The notes: generated by a model not told the origin, from the letters alone. A stretch of DNA of 64,000 bases from Streptomyces olivochromogenes (GCF_001514115.1 NZ_KQ948454.1:124001-188000); one strand, 5' to 3'. Shown: positions 45,965 through 55,262, counted from the first letter of the stretch. Numbers and translations: made by a program.

Positions 45965-46960
45965 CTAGCCGGGGAAGAGCGGAATGTCCCGGTACCTGTC
46001 CCGGGTCCCGGCCGCGGTCACCGCCGCGGGAACACCAGGCACGAGCCGCAGCGGCGTCCGGTGACTCGGAGTGACGACGGCATGCGGATCGCCGTGGCGC
46101 GGCGTGCCGCTGTCGACGGCAGACTGACCGCCCAGCGCGCCCGTGGGGTCGCCGGGGGGTGCCTGCCGGTCGGGACCCGGCCCCGGTCCCGGCGCCGCGC
46201 CGCGGTGCTCGCCGCGCACGGCGACACCGTCCGTGTCCGTACCGAGGCGGGCGGGGCCGTAGTACGTCGGGCCGACGGGCCCGGCGTCCGCGTGCCGCAC
46301 CACCGCATGCGACGACGAGGGCACGGCACCCGCACCCGAGTGCTGGGGCCCCGAACCGGCGGACGGAACCTGACCCCCCGCGCCCGGAAGCGAGGCCGGA
46401 TCGGGCAGGCCTGGCACCTCGGGCAGGGAGGGCGACGAGGGAAGGGACGGCAGTGTCTTCGGCGGAGCCTGGCCCAGCTCGCCGGTCACGGTCTCCACGA
46501 GATCACCGACCGGCCGTACGACCCTGTCGGCAGCCGGCCGTACGACGTGCCGGACGGTGTCGGTCACGCGGGTGATGGTGTCGCCGACCTGAGCGACGGT
46601 GTCCGTGACATGAGCGTGGGTGACGGTGTCCGTGACGCAAGCGTGGGTGACGGCTTCCGTGACACGAGCATGAGTGACGGTGTCCGTGACGTGAGTGACG
46701 GTGTGGGCCGCCGGGTGCGCCACCGACAGCGGAGCACCCGGCTTCACCACCCGTACCGACGAACTCGTCGGAACCGTCGGCACCAACTCGTCCGCCCCGT
46801 CCGCCGCATGCGCCCGCTCCCCGCAGAGGACCCCGAGCGCGAACAACCCGGCCACCAGCAGCGCCAGTCGCAGTGCACGCCGCCCTGCCGCCGTCCGCGT
46901 CATGCGCGTCATACGCAGAGCGGCACCGGCGAAGGGCGGTTCGGCGGCGAGCGGGGTCAA
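45965..46960 (-). CDS. Secreted protein with VTDTVTH repeat, unknown function
   Basis: A 331-residue exported protein. A signal segment (RRALRLALLVAGLFALGVLC, ending ERAHAAD near residue 54) precedes a region of 10-12-residue imperfect repeats (VTHVTDTVTHARVTEAVTHA and HVTDTVAQVGDTITRVTDTV) that looks like an amphipathic helix. A long Gly/Pro/Ser-rich disordered tail follows. TTG 46960 has GGAGGATC upstream; ATG 46912 is an alternative with the same signal. It appears to be a Streptomyces-specific surface or secreted protein. Confidence 0.65.
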   Translation of the reverse strand: MTPLAAEPPFAGAALRMTRMTRTAAGRRALRLALLVAGLFALGVLCGERAHAADGADELVPTVPTSSSVRVVKPGAPLSVAHPAAHTVTHVTDTVTHARVTEAVTHACVTDTVTHAHVTDTVAQVGDTITRVTDTVRHVVRPAADRVVRPVGDLVETVTGELGQAPPKTLPSLPSSPSLPEVPGLPDPASLPGAGGQVPSAGSGPQHSGAGAVPSSSHAVVRHADAGPVGPTYYGPARLGTDTDGVAVRGEHRGAAPGPGPGPDRQAPPGDPTGALGGQSAVDSGTPRHGDPHAVVTPSHRTPLRLVPGVPAAVTAAGTRDRYRDIPLFPG

Positions 46961-47064
46961 GACGGGGTGATCCTCCGTGCGGCGGGAAGAGGCGTCGATC
47001 CTCGCACGGGTCTCCTGAGGTCGCGCAAGCCCCCTGTCGCCGTCATCACTGATGGCACGTCTCC

Positions 47065-48309
47065 TCAGGCGGTGTCCGGTATCGGGAGCGGCCGCTTCTC
47101 GATCGCCGCCGCCATCACCTCGGGAAACAGGTCGGGCGTACAGGCGAACGCCGGTGCGCCCAGCGCCGCGAGCGCCGCCGCGTGCTCACGGTCGTACGCG
47201 GGCGCCCCTTCGTCGGACAGCGCCAGCAACGTCACGAACTGCACCCCCGACGCCTTCATCGCCGCGACCCGCTTGAGCATCTCGTCGCGTATACCCCCTT
47301 CGTAGAGGTCACTGATGAGCACGACCACCGTGTCGGCGGGCCGGGTGATCTGCGACTGGCAGTACGCCAGCGCCCTGTTGATGTCCGTACCGCCGCCCAA
47401 CTGGGTGCCGAAGAGAACATCGACTGGGTCGTCGAGCTGGTCGGTCAGATCGACGACGGCCGTGTCGAAGACGACGAGCCGGGTGGCGATGGACCGCATC
47501 GACGCGAGGACGGCGCCGAACACGGAGGCGTAGACGACGGACGCCGCCATGGATCCCGACTGGTCGATGCAGAGGACGACCTCCTTCTTCACGGACTGCG
47601 AGGCACGCCCGTAGCCGATCAGCCGTTCGGGCACGATCGTGCGGTACTCGGGCAGGTAGTGCTTCAGGTTCGCCGCGATCGTGCGGTTCCAGTCGATGTC
47701 GTGGTGACGGGGTCTGCTGATGCGCGTACTGCGGTCGAGGGCGCCGGTGAGAGTCGCCCGCGTGCGGCTCGCGAGCCGCTTCTCGAGATCCTCGACGACC
47801 TTGCGCACGACGGCCCGCGCCGTTTCCTTCGTCGTCTCCGGCATGGCCTTGTTGAGGGAGAGCAGCGTGCCGACCAGGTGCACATCGGCCTCGACCGCCT
47901 CCAGCATCTCGGGCTCCAGCAGGAGGGTGGACAGTCCGAGCCGGTCGATGGCGTCCCGCTGCATGACCTGCACGACGGACGAGGGGAAGTACGTCCGGAT
48001 GTCCCCGAGCCAGCGCGCAACCGACGGCGCCGACGCCCCCAGCCCCGCCGAACGGTCCCGCCCGGACCGCCCCTTGCCGTCCTTCCCGTACAACGCGGTG
48101 AGCGCCCCGTCCATCGCCGCGTCCTGCCCCGCGAGGACGCATCCGGTGCCGTCCGCGTCGTCACCGCCCAGCACGAGCCGCCACCGCCGCAACCGCTCGC
48201 CGGCGACGTCGGTGGGTCCGGTCGGACCGTTCGATCCTGTCGGTCCGGCCGATCCGGCCGATCCGGTCGATCCGGTCGATCCGGTCGCTTCCACAGGTGC
48301 CGCTGTCAT
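47065..48309 (-). CDS. VWA-domain protein of the MoxR/SWIM module (YehP-like)
   Basis: A 414-residue protein. A Gly/Ser/Thr/Pro repeat head (GSTGSTGSAGSAGPTGSNGP) precedes a helical region, then a von Willebrand A domain. The full MIDAS is present: DQSGSMAAS (about 246-254), GGTDINRAL and LISDLYEGG. It starts 1 bp inside the DUF5682 stop (ATGA), the third coupled gene after MoxR and DUF5682. VWA partners of MoxR ATPases usually recruit or release metal-binding protein substrates. Confidence 0.86.
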   Translation of the reverse strand: MTAAPVEATGSTGSTGSAGSAGPTGSNGPTGPTDVAGERLRRWRLVLGGDDADGTGCVLAGQDAAMDGALTALYGKDGKGRSGRDRSAGLGASAPSVARWLGDIRTYFPSSVVQVMQRDAIDRLGLSTLLLEPEMLEAVEADVHLVGTLLSLNKAMPETTKETARAVVRKVVEDLEKRLASRTRATLTGALDRSTRISRPRHHDIDWNRTIAANLKHYLPEYRTIVPERLIGYGRASQSVKKEVVLCIDQSGSMAASVVYASVFGAVLASMRSIATRLVVFDTAVVDLTDQLDDPVDVLFGTQLGGGTDINRALAYCQSQITRPADTVVVLISDLYEGGIRDEMLKRVAAMKASGVQFVTLLALSDEGAPAYDREHAAALAALGAPAFACTPDLFPEVMAAAIEKRPLPIPDTA

Positions 48310-50702
48310 CGGGCCACCCCCGCAAAGTCGTCGTAGGTCTCGTCCAGCCCCAGCAGCAGGCTCAGCACCGGCAGGACCGCGTCGGCGCGCCCGGGGTCGA
48401 GGTCGGGCGCGAACCCGGGTATGCCGGAGGCGGCGGCCTCGGCGCTCCCCCGCGCCCCCGGGCCGCGCCGGACCAGCTCGCCCAGCGTTCTGCGCACCCC
48501 TGCCTCGTATGCCGAGAAGGTGCGCCGCAGCAGCGGCAGCACATCGGTGAACGCCTCCGCCGGCACCCCGGTCAGCCACGCGTCCACCAGACCGAGCAGC
48601 CGCTCGTCGTGCACGAGCAGCATCCCGCCCCCGGAGCCACCGCCGACGAACCCCTCGATCCACGCGGCCGCGTCCCCCGGTTCCGTACCCGGCGACAGCA
48701 CGAGACCCATGAGCCGCGCGGCCTCGTCCTCGCCCAACTCCCCGTCGTCCAGCAGGAGTCGTACCGACCGCCCACGGATCACCCCCGGCACGGTGTCCCG
48801 CCCGGCCAGCACCCGGAGTACGGAGTGCCAGCGCTCGCGTATGCCGCCGGAGGCCGCCGCGCCCGGCTCCCCCAACAGCCCCACCGCGCCGTGCACCGCG
48901 TCCACATGACGTCGCATGTGCTCGGCGGCCTCGGCGTCGATGGCCGCACAGGCAGGTGGGAGCCCGACGAAGATCCGCTCGGCCAGGCCCACGGCGACGT
49001 CCGTGAGGGCATGTGTGTCCGTGCCGCGCACATCGCCGTACCGCAGGGAGCGGACCAGCGCGGGCAGGGCCTGGGCGAGGTGGCCGACATCCGCGTCCAG
49101 CGCCGCCCGGTCGGCGAGAACCCGCATCACCACGGGCAGCGCGTCCGGGAGTTCGGCGAGCAGACAGCGCTCGGCCAGTGCCGTGACGTCGGCCAGTGCG
49201 TGCGCGGCGACGGCGTCCGCCTCGGCCTTGCCGGTCGCCGCCGACAGCACCGTCGTGCCCCAGACCCCGGCCTCGGCGACCCGCACGGACAGCTCCGGCT
49301 CCCAGCGCAGCCGCCAGGTCTCCCGGAAGGTCCCGGTGCTGCCGCGCGAGGCGGTGGGCTCGCCCCACGCGATACCGAGCAGCCGCAGCCGGTGCAGGAG
49401 TCTGCTCCGCCCGGCGTCGGTCTCCCCCCGCAGGTCCAGCTCCAACTCCCGCTCCATCGGCTCGGGTTTCAGTCGCAGCCGCTTCTGCGCACGCGCCAGG
49501 TCGCGCTGCAACGGCACCGCGGGAGCGGACCGAGGCACCTCGCCCAGCACATCGCCGACCACGAGCCGGTCGTGCACGAGCCCCAGTGGCACGTCCGAGC
49601 CCTCGCACATCACGGCCCGTACGGCGTCGGTGGTCTCGGTCAGCCCGGGCAGTGGGCGACCGCGCATCGCGGCGAGGGTGTCGGCCAGCCGTACCGCCTC
49701 GATGACGTGCGCCGACGACACCATCCGGTCCTCGTCGCGCAGCAGCCTCGCCACCTTCGTCATCCAGCGCTCGACGGGACGGTCCGGGGCGGCGAACAGA
49801 TGCCCGTACCAACCCGGCGAGTCGATGCCCGCGCCGTACCCGCTGACCCGCGACAGCCTCCGGTGGGTCCACGGCACCCACGTCATGTCGGCCTTGGCCT
49901 TGGGAAGCCCCTTGAGCAGCGCCCGATCGGCGGCCACGGTCGTCTTCTGCCGCAGCGCAGGCACGTGCCAGGCCCCGCACACCACGGCCACCTCGTCCCC
50001 GAACTCCCGCTGCGCCGACCGCATCTGGAGCCGCATGTACGCCTCGCGCACCAGGTCCCTGTCGTGTCCCCCGACCCCGTAGGCCTCGCGCAGTGCCCCC
50101 ATCGCCTCCTCCAGCGCGGTGAACGGCGCGAACGGATCGGCCCCGATCCCGGCCCCGCCCCGGTGCTCGACCACGTCCTCCCACCAGCGCTCGGGATCGT
50201 CGTAACCGGCCGTCTCCGCGAGTACGGCGAGGGGGTCGATCCGCACGTCCGCGTCGACGGAACGGTCGGACGCACCGGCCTCCTTCTCCCCCCTTTCCCC
50301 CTTCCTCTCTGACCCCTTCTCCTCCTGCCCTTTCTCCTCCTCCGCCGTCTCCTTCTTCTCTTCGTTCCCCCACGCCAGCGTGTGGGTCGCCGGAAGGTCG
50401 ATGAAGCGAGCCGGGACTCCGTGCTCCAGGGCCCACCGGATCGCCACCCACTCGGGGGAGAACTCGGCGAGCGGCCAGAAGGCGGAGCGGCCGGGCTCGT
50501 TCACGACATGGGCGAGGAGTGCGACGGGCGGACGCATGTCCTTCTCGGCGGCGAGCGGGATGAGCGCGTCCGCCTCCGGGGGTCCCTCGATCAGGACAAC
50601 CTCGGGCGTCGCCGCCTCCAGCGCGGCCCGCACGGCGCGGGCCGACCCCGGGCCGTGATGCCGCACCCCCAGCAGCAACGGCCCCGGCGTGAAGGTCGTC
50701 AT
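48306..50702 (-). CDS. DUF5682 family protein (YehM-like)
   Basis: A 798-residue protein of the DUF5682 type. It opens with LLLGVRHHGPGSARAVRAAL and VVLIEGPPEADALIPLAA, which resemble the start of TraB/ChaN-like domains (GxRHHGPGS, EGPPEAD). VCGAWHVPALR (about residue 235) repeats the His-containing core. A charged low-complexity insert (EEKKETAEEEKGQEEKGSER) lies near residue 115. It overlaps both neighbours by 4 bp. The activity is unknown; the His and Glu in these motifs could bind metal. Confidence 0.82.
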   Translation of the reverse strand: MTTFTPGPLLLGVRHHGPGSARAVRAALEAATPEVVLIEGPPEADALIPLAAEKDMRPPVALLAHVVNEPGRSAFWPLAEFSPEWVAIRWALEHGVPARFIDLPATHTLAWGNEEKKETAEEEKGQEEKGSERKGERGEKEAGASDRSVDADVRIDPLAVLAETAGYDDPERWWEDVVEHRGGAGIGADPFAPFTALEEAMGALREAYGVGGHDRDLVREAYMRLQMRSAQREFGDEVAVVCGAWHVPALRQKTTVAADRALLKGLPKAKADMTWVPWTHRRLSRVSGYGAGIDSPGWYGHLFAAPDRPVERWMTKVARLLRDEDRMVSSAHVIEAVRLADTLAAMRGRPLPGLTETTDAVRAVMCEGSDVPLGLVHDRLVVGDVLGEVPRSAPAVPLQRDLARAQKRLRLKPEPMERELELDLRGETDAGRSRLLHRLRLLGIAWGEPTASRGSTGTFRETWRLRWEPELSVRVAEAGVWGTTVLSAATGKAEADAVAAHALADVTALAERCLLAELPDALPVVMRVLADRAALDADVGHLAQALPALVRSLRYGDVRGTDTHALTDVAVGLAERIFVGLPPACAAIDAEAAEHMRRHVDAVHGAVGLLGEPGAAASGGIRERWHSVLRVLAGRDTVPGVIRGRSVRLLLDDGELGEDEAARLMGLVLSPGTEPGDAAAWIEGFVGGGSGGGMLLVHDERLLGLVDAWLTGVPAEAFTDVLPLLRRTFSAYEAGVRRTLGELVRRGPGARGSAEAAASGIPGFAPDLDPGRADAVLPVLSLLLGLDETYDDFAGVAR

Positions 50703-51865
50703 GCGCTCACCTCCCGGCAGGCCCGGTAGAAGTCCTTCCAGCCGTCCCGCTCGCGGACGACCGCCTCCAGGTACTCCTGCCAGATGACCCGGTCGGCGGC
50801 CGGATCGCGGACGACGGCGCCGAGGATGCCGGCCGCCACGTCGGACGCGCGCAGGACACCGTCGCCGAAGTGGGCGGCGAGGGCCAGGCCGCCCGTGACG
50901 ACCGAGATCGCCTCCGCGGTGGACAGCGTGCCGCTGGGCGACTTCAGCTTTGTCCGCCCGTCGGCCGTGACCCCGTCGCGCAGCTCGCGGAAGACGGTGA
51001 CGACACGGCGGATCTCGTCGATGCCCTCGGGCACCGCGGGCAGGTCGAGGGAGCGGCCGATCTGGTCGACACGCCGCGAGACGATGTCGACCTCCGCGTC
51101 CGCGCTCTCCGGCAGGGGCAGCACCACCGTGTTGAAGCGGCGACGCAGGGCGCTGGACAGCTCGTTCACCCCGCGGTCGCGGTCGTTGGCGGTGGCGATC
51201 ACGTTGAAGCCGCGGACGGCCTGCACCTCCTGGCCCAACTCCGGTATCGGCAGGACCTTTTCCGACAGGATCGTGATCAGCGTGTCCTGCACGTCCGCCG
51301 GAATGCGGGTCAGCTCCTCGACCCGGGCCGTCATGCCCTCGGCCATGGCACGCATGACCGGGCTCGGCACGAGGGCGTCCCGGCTGGGGCCGTGGGCCAG
51401 CAGCTGCGCGTAGTTCCAGCCGTACCGGATCGCCTCCTCCGGAGTGCCAGCCGTGCCCTGCACCAGCAGGGTCGAGTCGCCGCTGACCGCCGCGGCCAGG
51501 TGCTCGGACACCCAGGTCTTCGCGGTGCCGGGCACGCCGAGCAGGAGCAGGGCGCGGTCGGTGGCGAGCGTGGTGACGGCGACCTCGACGATGCGGCGCG
51601 GTCCCACGTACTTCGGTGTGATCACCGTGCCGTCCGGCAGCGTGCCGCCCAGCAGATAGGTCGCCACCGCCCATGGCGACAGCCGCCAGCGGGCGGGCCG
51701 CGGCCGGTCGTCCTGCGCGGCCAGCGCGGCGAGTTCGGCGGCGAAGGCGTGCTCGGCATGTGGTCGCAGCGCCTCGCCCGCGCCCTCGCTCACGCCTTCG
51801 CCCAGGCCCTCGCTCACGGGCGGACGGACGGTCGTCGGTTCAACGGACGCAACGGGCACAGACAT
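50699..51865 (-). CDS. MoxR-type AAA+ ATPase (YehL-like)
   Basis: A 388-residue AAA+ ATPase. Walker A is GVPGTAKT (residues 110-117). The Walker B position reads ARVEELTRIP, with Glu in place of the usual Asp before the catalytic Glu. Sensor 1 is FNVIATANDRDRG and the arginine finger region is LSSALRRRFN. ATG 51865 was chosen because GGAGGGGG precedes it; the longer frame runs into the divergent promoter. It leads a three-gene coupled operon and likely remodels partners through the VWA protein. Confidence 0.86.
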   Translation of the reverse strand: MSVPVASVEPTTVRPPVSEGLGEGVSEGAGEALRPHAEHAFAAELAALAAQDDRPRPARWRLSPWAVATYLLGGTLPDGTVITPKYVGPRRIVEVAVTTLATDRALLLLGVPGTAKTWVSEHLAAAVSGDSTLLVQGTAGTPEEAIRYGWNYAQLLAHGPSRDALVPSPVMRAMAEGMTARVEELTRIPADVQDTLITILSEKVLPIPELGQEVQAVRGFNVIATANDRDRGVNELSSALRRRFNTVVLPLPESADAEVDIVSRRVDQIGRSLDLPAVPEGIDEIRRVVTVFRELRDGVTADGRTKLKSPSGTLSTAEAISVVTGGLALAAHFGDGVLRASDVAAGILGAVVRDPAADRVIWQEYLEAVVRERDGWKDFYRACREVSA

Positions 51866-51998
51866 GGCTCGCTCCCCCTCCAGCTCGGCCGGTTCGGATC
51901 TGGTTCCACCGTGCACCACGCCACTGACAATGGGCTCTGACCTGCGCAAATATGCTCGCGAAGGTCGATTGTCAGTGGCGGGACCTACCTTCGATGAC
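51866..51998. promoter_or_regulatory. Divergent MoxR/SWIM control region with 13-bp inverted repeat
   Basis: CGCCACTGACAAT (51919-51931) is exactly mirrored by ATTGTCAGTGGCG (51968-51980), with 36 bp between, so each divergent gene has the same element on its own side. A TACCTT -10 box (51986-51991) lies 7 bp before the SWIM ATG. One regulator could control both arms. Confidence 0.7.
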
Positions 51999-53354
51999 AT
52001 GACTCAGCAGGGGGTGCGCTGGACGGCGGATCAGGTGCTGGCACTGGCGCCTGATGCCGCGTCACGTACGGCCGGCAGCAAGCTCGGCGCTGCCGGGCCG
52101 TGGTCCGAGGCAGGCAGTTCTGACGAGGGGACGGTATGGGGACTGTGCAGGGGAAGCGGCAGCAGGCCTTATCAGACGGTCATCGACAGCGCGGACTCCA
52201 CCGGGCCCGCGTACAAGTGCAGTTGCCCGAGCCGGAAGTTCCCGTGCAAGCACGCGCTGGGACTGCTGCTGCTCTGGGCGGGCGAGGACGGTTCGGTGCC
52301 GCGGGGGCCGGCGCCGGACTGGGCGGAGCAGTGGATGGAGGGGAGACGAGAGCGAGCGGAGGAGAAGGGGACGACGGGCGGGGCATCTGGGACGGCGTCA
52401 CCGGGCGATCCGGAGGCGGCGCGGCGCAGGGCGCAGCGGCGGGCCGAGCGGATCACCGCGGGGGCGGCGGAGCTGGAGCAGCGGTTGGCGGACCTGCTGC
52501 GGGGTGGCCTCGCGTCGGCCGAGCAGGCGGGGTACGGGATGTGGGAGGAGACGGCGGCCCGCATGGTCGACGCGCAGGCGCCCGGACTGGCCGCGCGGGT
52601 CAGGGAATTGGGGGCGATTCCCTCCTCCGGACCGGGCTGGCCGGTGCGGCTGCTGGAGGAGTGCGCGTTGCTCCATCTCCTCGACCAGGGCTGGCTGCGC
52701 CGTGAGCGGCTGCCGGACGACCTGGCCGCGACGGTTCGCTCGCGGGTCGGGCTGCCCGGTTCGGCGGACGGGCCATCGGTGCGGGACCGCTGGCTGGTCC
52801 TCGCCCAGTACGACACGGCGGACACCAGGCTCACGACCCGCAGGATCTGGCTCTACGGCGCGGAGACCGACCGCACCGCGCTGCTTCTCTCCTATGGGGC
52901 CGGCGGCCGCGCGCCGGAGCTGACGCTGCCGGTGGGGCTGGCCTTCGAGGCGGAGGTGTCCGCGTATCCGGGCGCCGGACAGCTCCGAGCGGCCCTGGGC
53001 GAGCGGTTCACGCCGCCCGCCCCCGCCCGGACGCGTCCACCGGGGCTGACCGCCTCCCAGGCGGCGGCCCGCTTCGGCGAAGCCCTGCGGTCCGACCCCT
53101 GGCTCGACTCCCACCCGGTCACGCTGGCCCGGGTGATACCCACTCCCGACGGCGACACCTGGCAACTGGCGGACGCCGACGGCGACTGCGCCCTCCCGAT
53201 CGCCTCTTCCCTTCTCTCCCGGCCCGGACTGTGGCGCCTCGCCGCCCTCTCCGGCGGCGCCCCCGTCACGGTCTTCGGAGAGTGCGGCCACCGCGGCTTC
53301 ACTCCCCTGACGGCCTGGCCGGAGGGCGCCGGGGAGCCAGTGTCCCTGTGCTGA
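51999..53354 (+). CDS. SWIM zinc-finger protein (YehQ-like)
   Basis: A 451-residue protein with a SWIM finger at the N-terminus, Cys74-x-Cys76-x6-Cys83-x-His85 (CSCPSRKFPCKH), in the fold's usual setting (AYKCSC...ALGLLLLWA). An Arg/Glu-rich linker and a long helical C-terminal domain follow (ELEQRLADLLRGGLASAE and WEETAARMVDAQAPGLAARV). ATG 51999 is 7 bp after a -10 box, implying a leaderless mRNA. It is divergent from the MoxR operon and precedes DUF5691. Confidence 0.84.
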   Translation: MTQQGVRWTADQVLALAPDAASRTAGSKLGAAGPWSEAGSSDEGTVWGLCRGSGSRPYQTVIDSADSTGPAYKCSCPSRKFPCKHALGLLLLWAGEDGSVPRGPAPDWAEQWMEGRRERAEEKGTTGGASGTASPGDPEAARRRAQRRAERITAGAAELEQRLADLLRGGLASAEQAGYGMWEETAARMVDAQAPGLAARVRELGAIPSSGPGWPVRLLEECALLHLLDQGWLRRERLPDDLAATVRSRVGLPGSADGPSVRDRWLVLAQYDTADTRLTTRRIWLYGAETDRTALLLSYGAGGRAPELTLPVGLAFEAEVSAYPGAGQLRAALGERFTPPAPARTRPPGLTASQAAARFGEALRSDPWLDSHPVTLARVIPTPDGDTWQLADADGDCALPIASSLLSRPGLWRLAALSGGAPVTVFGECGHRGFTPLTAWPEGAGEPVSLC

Positions 53355-53356
53355 CC

Positions 53357-53530
53357 ACCGGTACGACCCGCACCACCAGCACTACCCGCACCACCGAAAC
53401 CACCGGCACCACCGGCACCACCGAAACCACCGGCACCACCGGCAGCGCTCAGACCACGAGCACCATCAGCACCGCCCGCACCGCCCGCACCACCCGCACG
53501 ACCAGCACGACCTCCGTCTCCCGCATCACC
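53357..53530 (+). repeat. ACC/GGC low-complexity tract
   Basis: Between the SWIM and DUF5691 genes about 170 bp consist of ACCACCGGC-type trinucleotide-based repeats (for example ACCACCGGCACCACC repeated around 53399-53435). In the + strand frame they would encode Thr-rich TTGTTETTGTTG. There is no start with an RBS, so I treat it as an intergenic repeat, though a small Thr-rich peptide or an extended C-terminus by frameshift cannot be excluded. Confidence 0.6.
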
Positions 53531-53571
53531 ACTTCCGTTCTCAGCACCGCCTCCCCACGGAAAGGACGCTC

Positions 53572-55203
53572 ATGAACACGACTCCCGCTTCCGCGGGCGC
53601 GCCCGTCGGAGGTTCCTGGGAGGAGCTCGTCACGATGGCCCTGCTCGGGACCGAGCGGCGCCCGCCTCCGGCCTGGGCCGCCGGGCGCGAGGCGCCGGTG
53701 GCCCTGCTGGACGCGGCCGCCGTGGAAACCCTGCGGCGGCGGGCCGGGGTGCGGGCCGCACGGGCGGCCGCCCGTCCCGAGCCCGCCGCGCCCGACCCAC
53801 GACCCGGCCTCCCGCCCGCCGCGGCCCGCCGGCTCACGACGCTGCTGGCGGACCGGCCCGGCACGGGAGGCGGCGGCCGCCGGGGCACCGCGCCCGACCT
53901 CATGGAGCTGTTGCCGCAGTGGCTCGCGCTGGCGAACGCGCGGGGTTTCGCGCCGCCCCCGGAATCACTGCCCGCGCTCCTCGACGCGGCCCGGGGCCGT
54001 ACGGACCTGCGGCCTGCGGCCCTGGCCTTCGCCGGGCCGCGCGCCCTGTGGCTCGCCCGGCTGAACCCGGACTGGCGCTTCGCCCTGCGGTCGCTGCCCG
54101 GCGGCGGCACCGCGCTGCCCGGCCCGGAGGACCCCGGGCGCGCGCAACAGCTCTGGCAGGAGGGTCTCTTCGCCGAGCGGGTCGCACTGCTCACATCGAT
54201 ACGGGCCCAGGACCCCGGGGCCGCGCGCGAGCTGCTCGCCACCACCTGGGCGACCGAGCGGGCCGAGGACCGGCTGATGTTCCTCGACTCCTTGCGCTCC
54301 GGACTGTGCGCGGCGGACGAACCGTTCCTGGAGCGGGCGCTCGCCGACCGGAGCCGCAACGTCCGGGCCACGGCGGCGGAACTGCTGTCCGCGCTGCCCG
54401 GTTCGGCGCTCGCCGCGCGGATGGCGGCGCGGGCCGGCTCATGCGTGGCCGTCGACCGGACGCGCGGCACACCCTCGATCGTCGTCGAGGCGCCGCACGA
54501 GTGCGACGCGAGCATGGAGCGCGACGGTGTTGTACCGAAAGCTCCGGCGGGACGAGGGGAACGGTCGTGGTGGCTGGGCCAGTTGGTCGAAGCAGCGCCG
54601 CTCGGGACGTGGTCGCGACGGCTCGGCGGACGTACGCCGGAGGAGATCGTGGCGCTTCCGGTGTCGGACGACTGGCAGAGCGAGCTGCACGCGGCGTGGT
54701 GCCGGGCGGCGGTACGGCAGCGGGACCCGGGCTGGTCCCGGGCTCTCCTCGGCGCGCCGTCGGCTCCGGAGGCCGGCGGGCCGGGAGCGGTGTCGCTGGC
54801 GGAGCGGTCGAAACTGCTCGCCACGTTGGGCTCCGCCGAGCGGGCCGAGTGGGTGGCGGGGTTCATCGCCACCCACGGGCTGTCCGAGGCGTTCCAGCTG
54901 CTCGGGGTCTGCGCGGTGCCGTGGGCGGGGCCCCTGGGACGGGCGGTGGTCGACGCGCTCAATATCGCGCGGGACGCGGGGAGTTATCCATGGAGCTTCA
55001 GTGGGGTGATGGGGCTGGCCGAGCGGTGCCTGGATCCGGCGGAGGCGGGGCGGCTGGAGGGACTCACGGCGGTCGCCGACGAGCCGGAGAACGCGGCGCC
55101 CGGTGCCGGTGGCTACTGGGCGGAGGCCTTCCAGCGCCTCGTCACGACACTGCGTCTGCGCGCGGCGATGACCTCGGAGCTGGACGGTGCGCAACCACGC
55201 TGA
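53572..55203 (+). CDS. DUF5691 family protein
   Basis: A 543-residue, largely helical protein (SWEELVTMALLGTERRPPP start, DLMELLPQWLALANARG, LWQEGLFAERVALLTSIRAQ, and LADRSRNVRATAAELLSALP). The latter helices resemble HEAT-like repeats. It matches the DUF5691 proteins that accompany SWIM and MoxR/VWA genes in actinobacteria. The ATG has AAAGGA 8 bp upstream. It probably forms a scaffold in the module; no catalytic motif is visible. Confidence 0.8.
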   Translation: MNTTPASAGAPVGGSWEELVTMALLGTERRPPPAWAAGREAPVALLDAAAVETLRRRAGVRAARAAARPEPAAPDPRPGLPPAAARRLTTLLADRPGTGGGGRRGTAPDLMELLPQWLALANARGFAPPPESLPALLDAARGRTDLRPAALAFAGPRALWLARLNPDWRFALRSLPGGGTALPGPEDPGRAQQLWQEGLFAERVALLTSIRAQDPGAARELLATTWATERAEDRLMFLDSLRSGLCAADEPFLERALADRSRNVRATAAELLSALPGSALAARMAARAGSCVAVDRTRGTPSIVVEAPHECDASMERDGVVPKAPAGRGERSWWLGQLVEAAPLGTWSRRLGGRTPEEIVALPVSDDWQSELHAAWCRAAVRQRDPGWSRALLGAPSAPEAGGPGAVSLAERSKLLATLGSAERAEWVAGFIATHGLSEAFQLLGVCAVPWAGPLGRAVVDALNIARDAGSYPWSFSGVMGLAERCLDPAEAGRLEGLTAVADEPENAAPGAGGYWAEAFQRLVTTLRLRAAMTSELDGAQPR

Positions 55204-55208
55204 CAGGA

Positions 55209-55262
55209 GCGCCCCTTGAGGGGCGCGGGGAACGGCGCGACCAGCCCCCACCCACCCGCGGC
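55209..55262. repeat. Dispersed terminator repeat, copy at 55.2 kb
   Basis: The hairpin GCGCCCC-TTGA-GGGGCGC (55209-55226) starts 5 bp after the DUF5691 stop and continues into GGGGAACGGCGCGACCAGC and a CCCACCCACCCGC segment, as at 40248. It terminates DUF5691 and perhaps icmB. Confidence 0.78.

Noticed and set aside
47065..50451. A single 1128-codon frame extending the VWA gene upstream
   Set aside because: The VWA start at 48309 overlaps the DUF5682 stop as ATGA; the upstream part reads as low-complexity antisense/other-frame sequence inside DUF5682.
48306..51674. A 1122-codon frame extending DUF5682 into the MoxR gene
   Set aside because: The family start at 50702 overlaps the MoxR stop, and the extra part lies in the wrong frame inside the MoxR gene.
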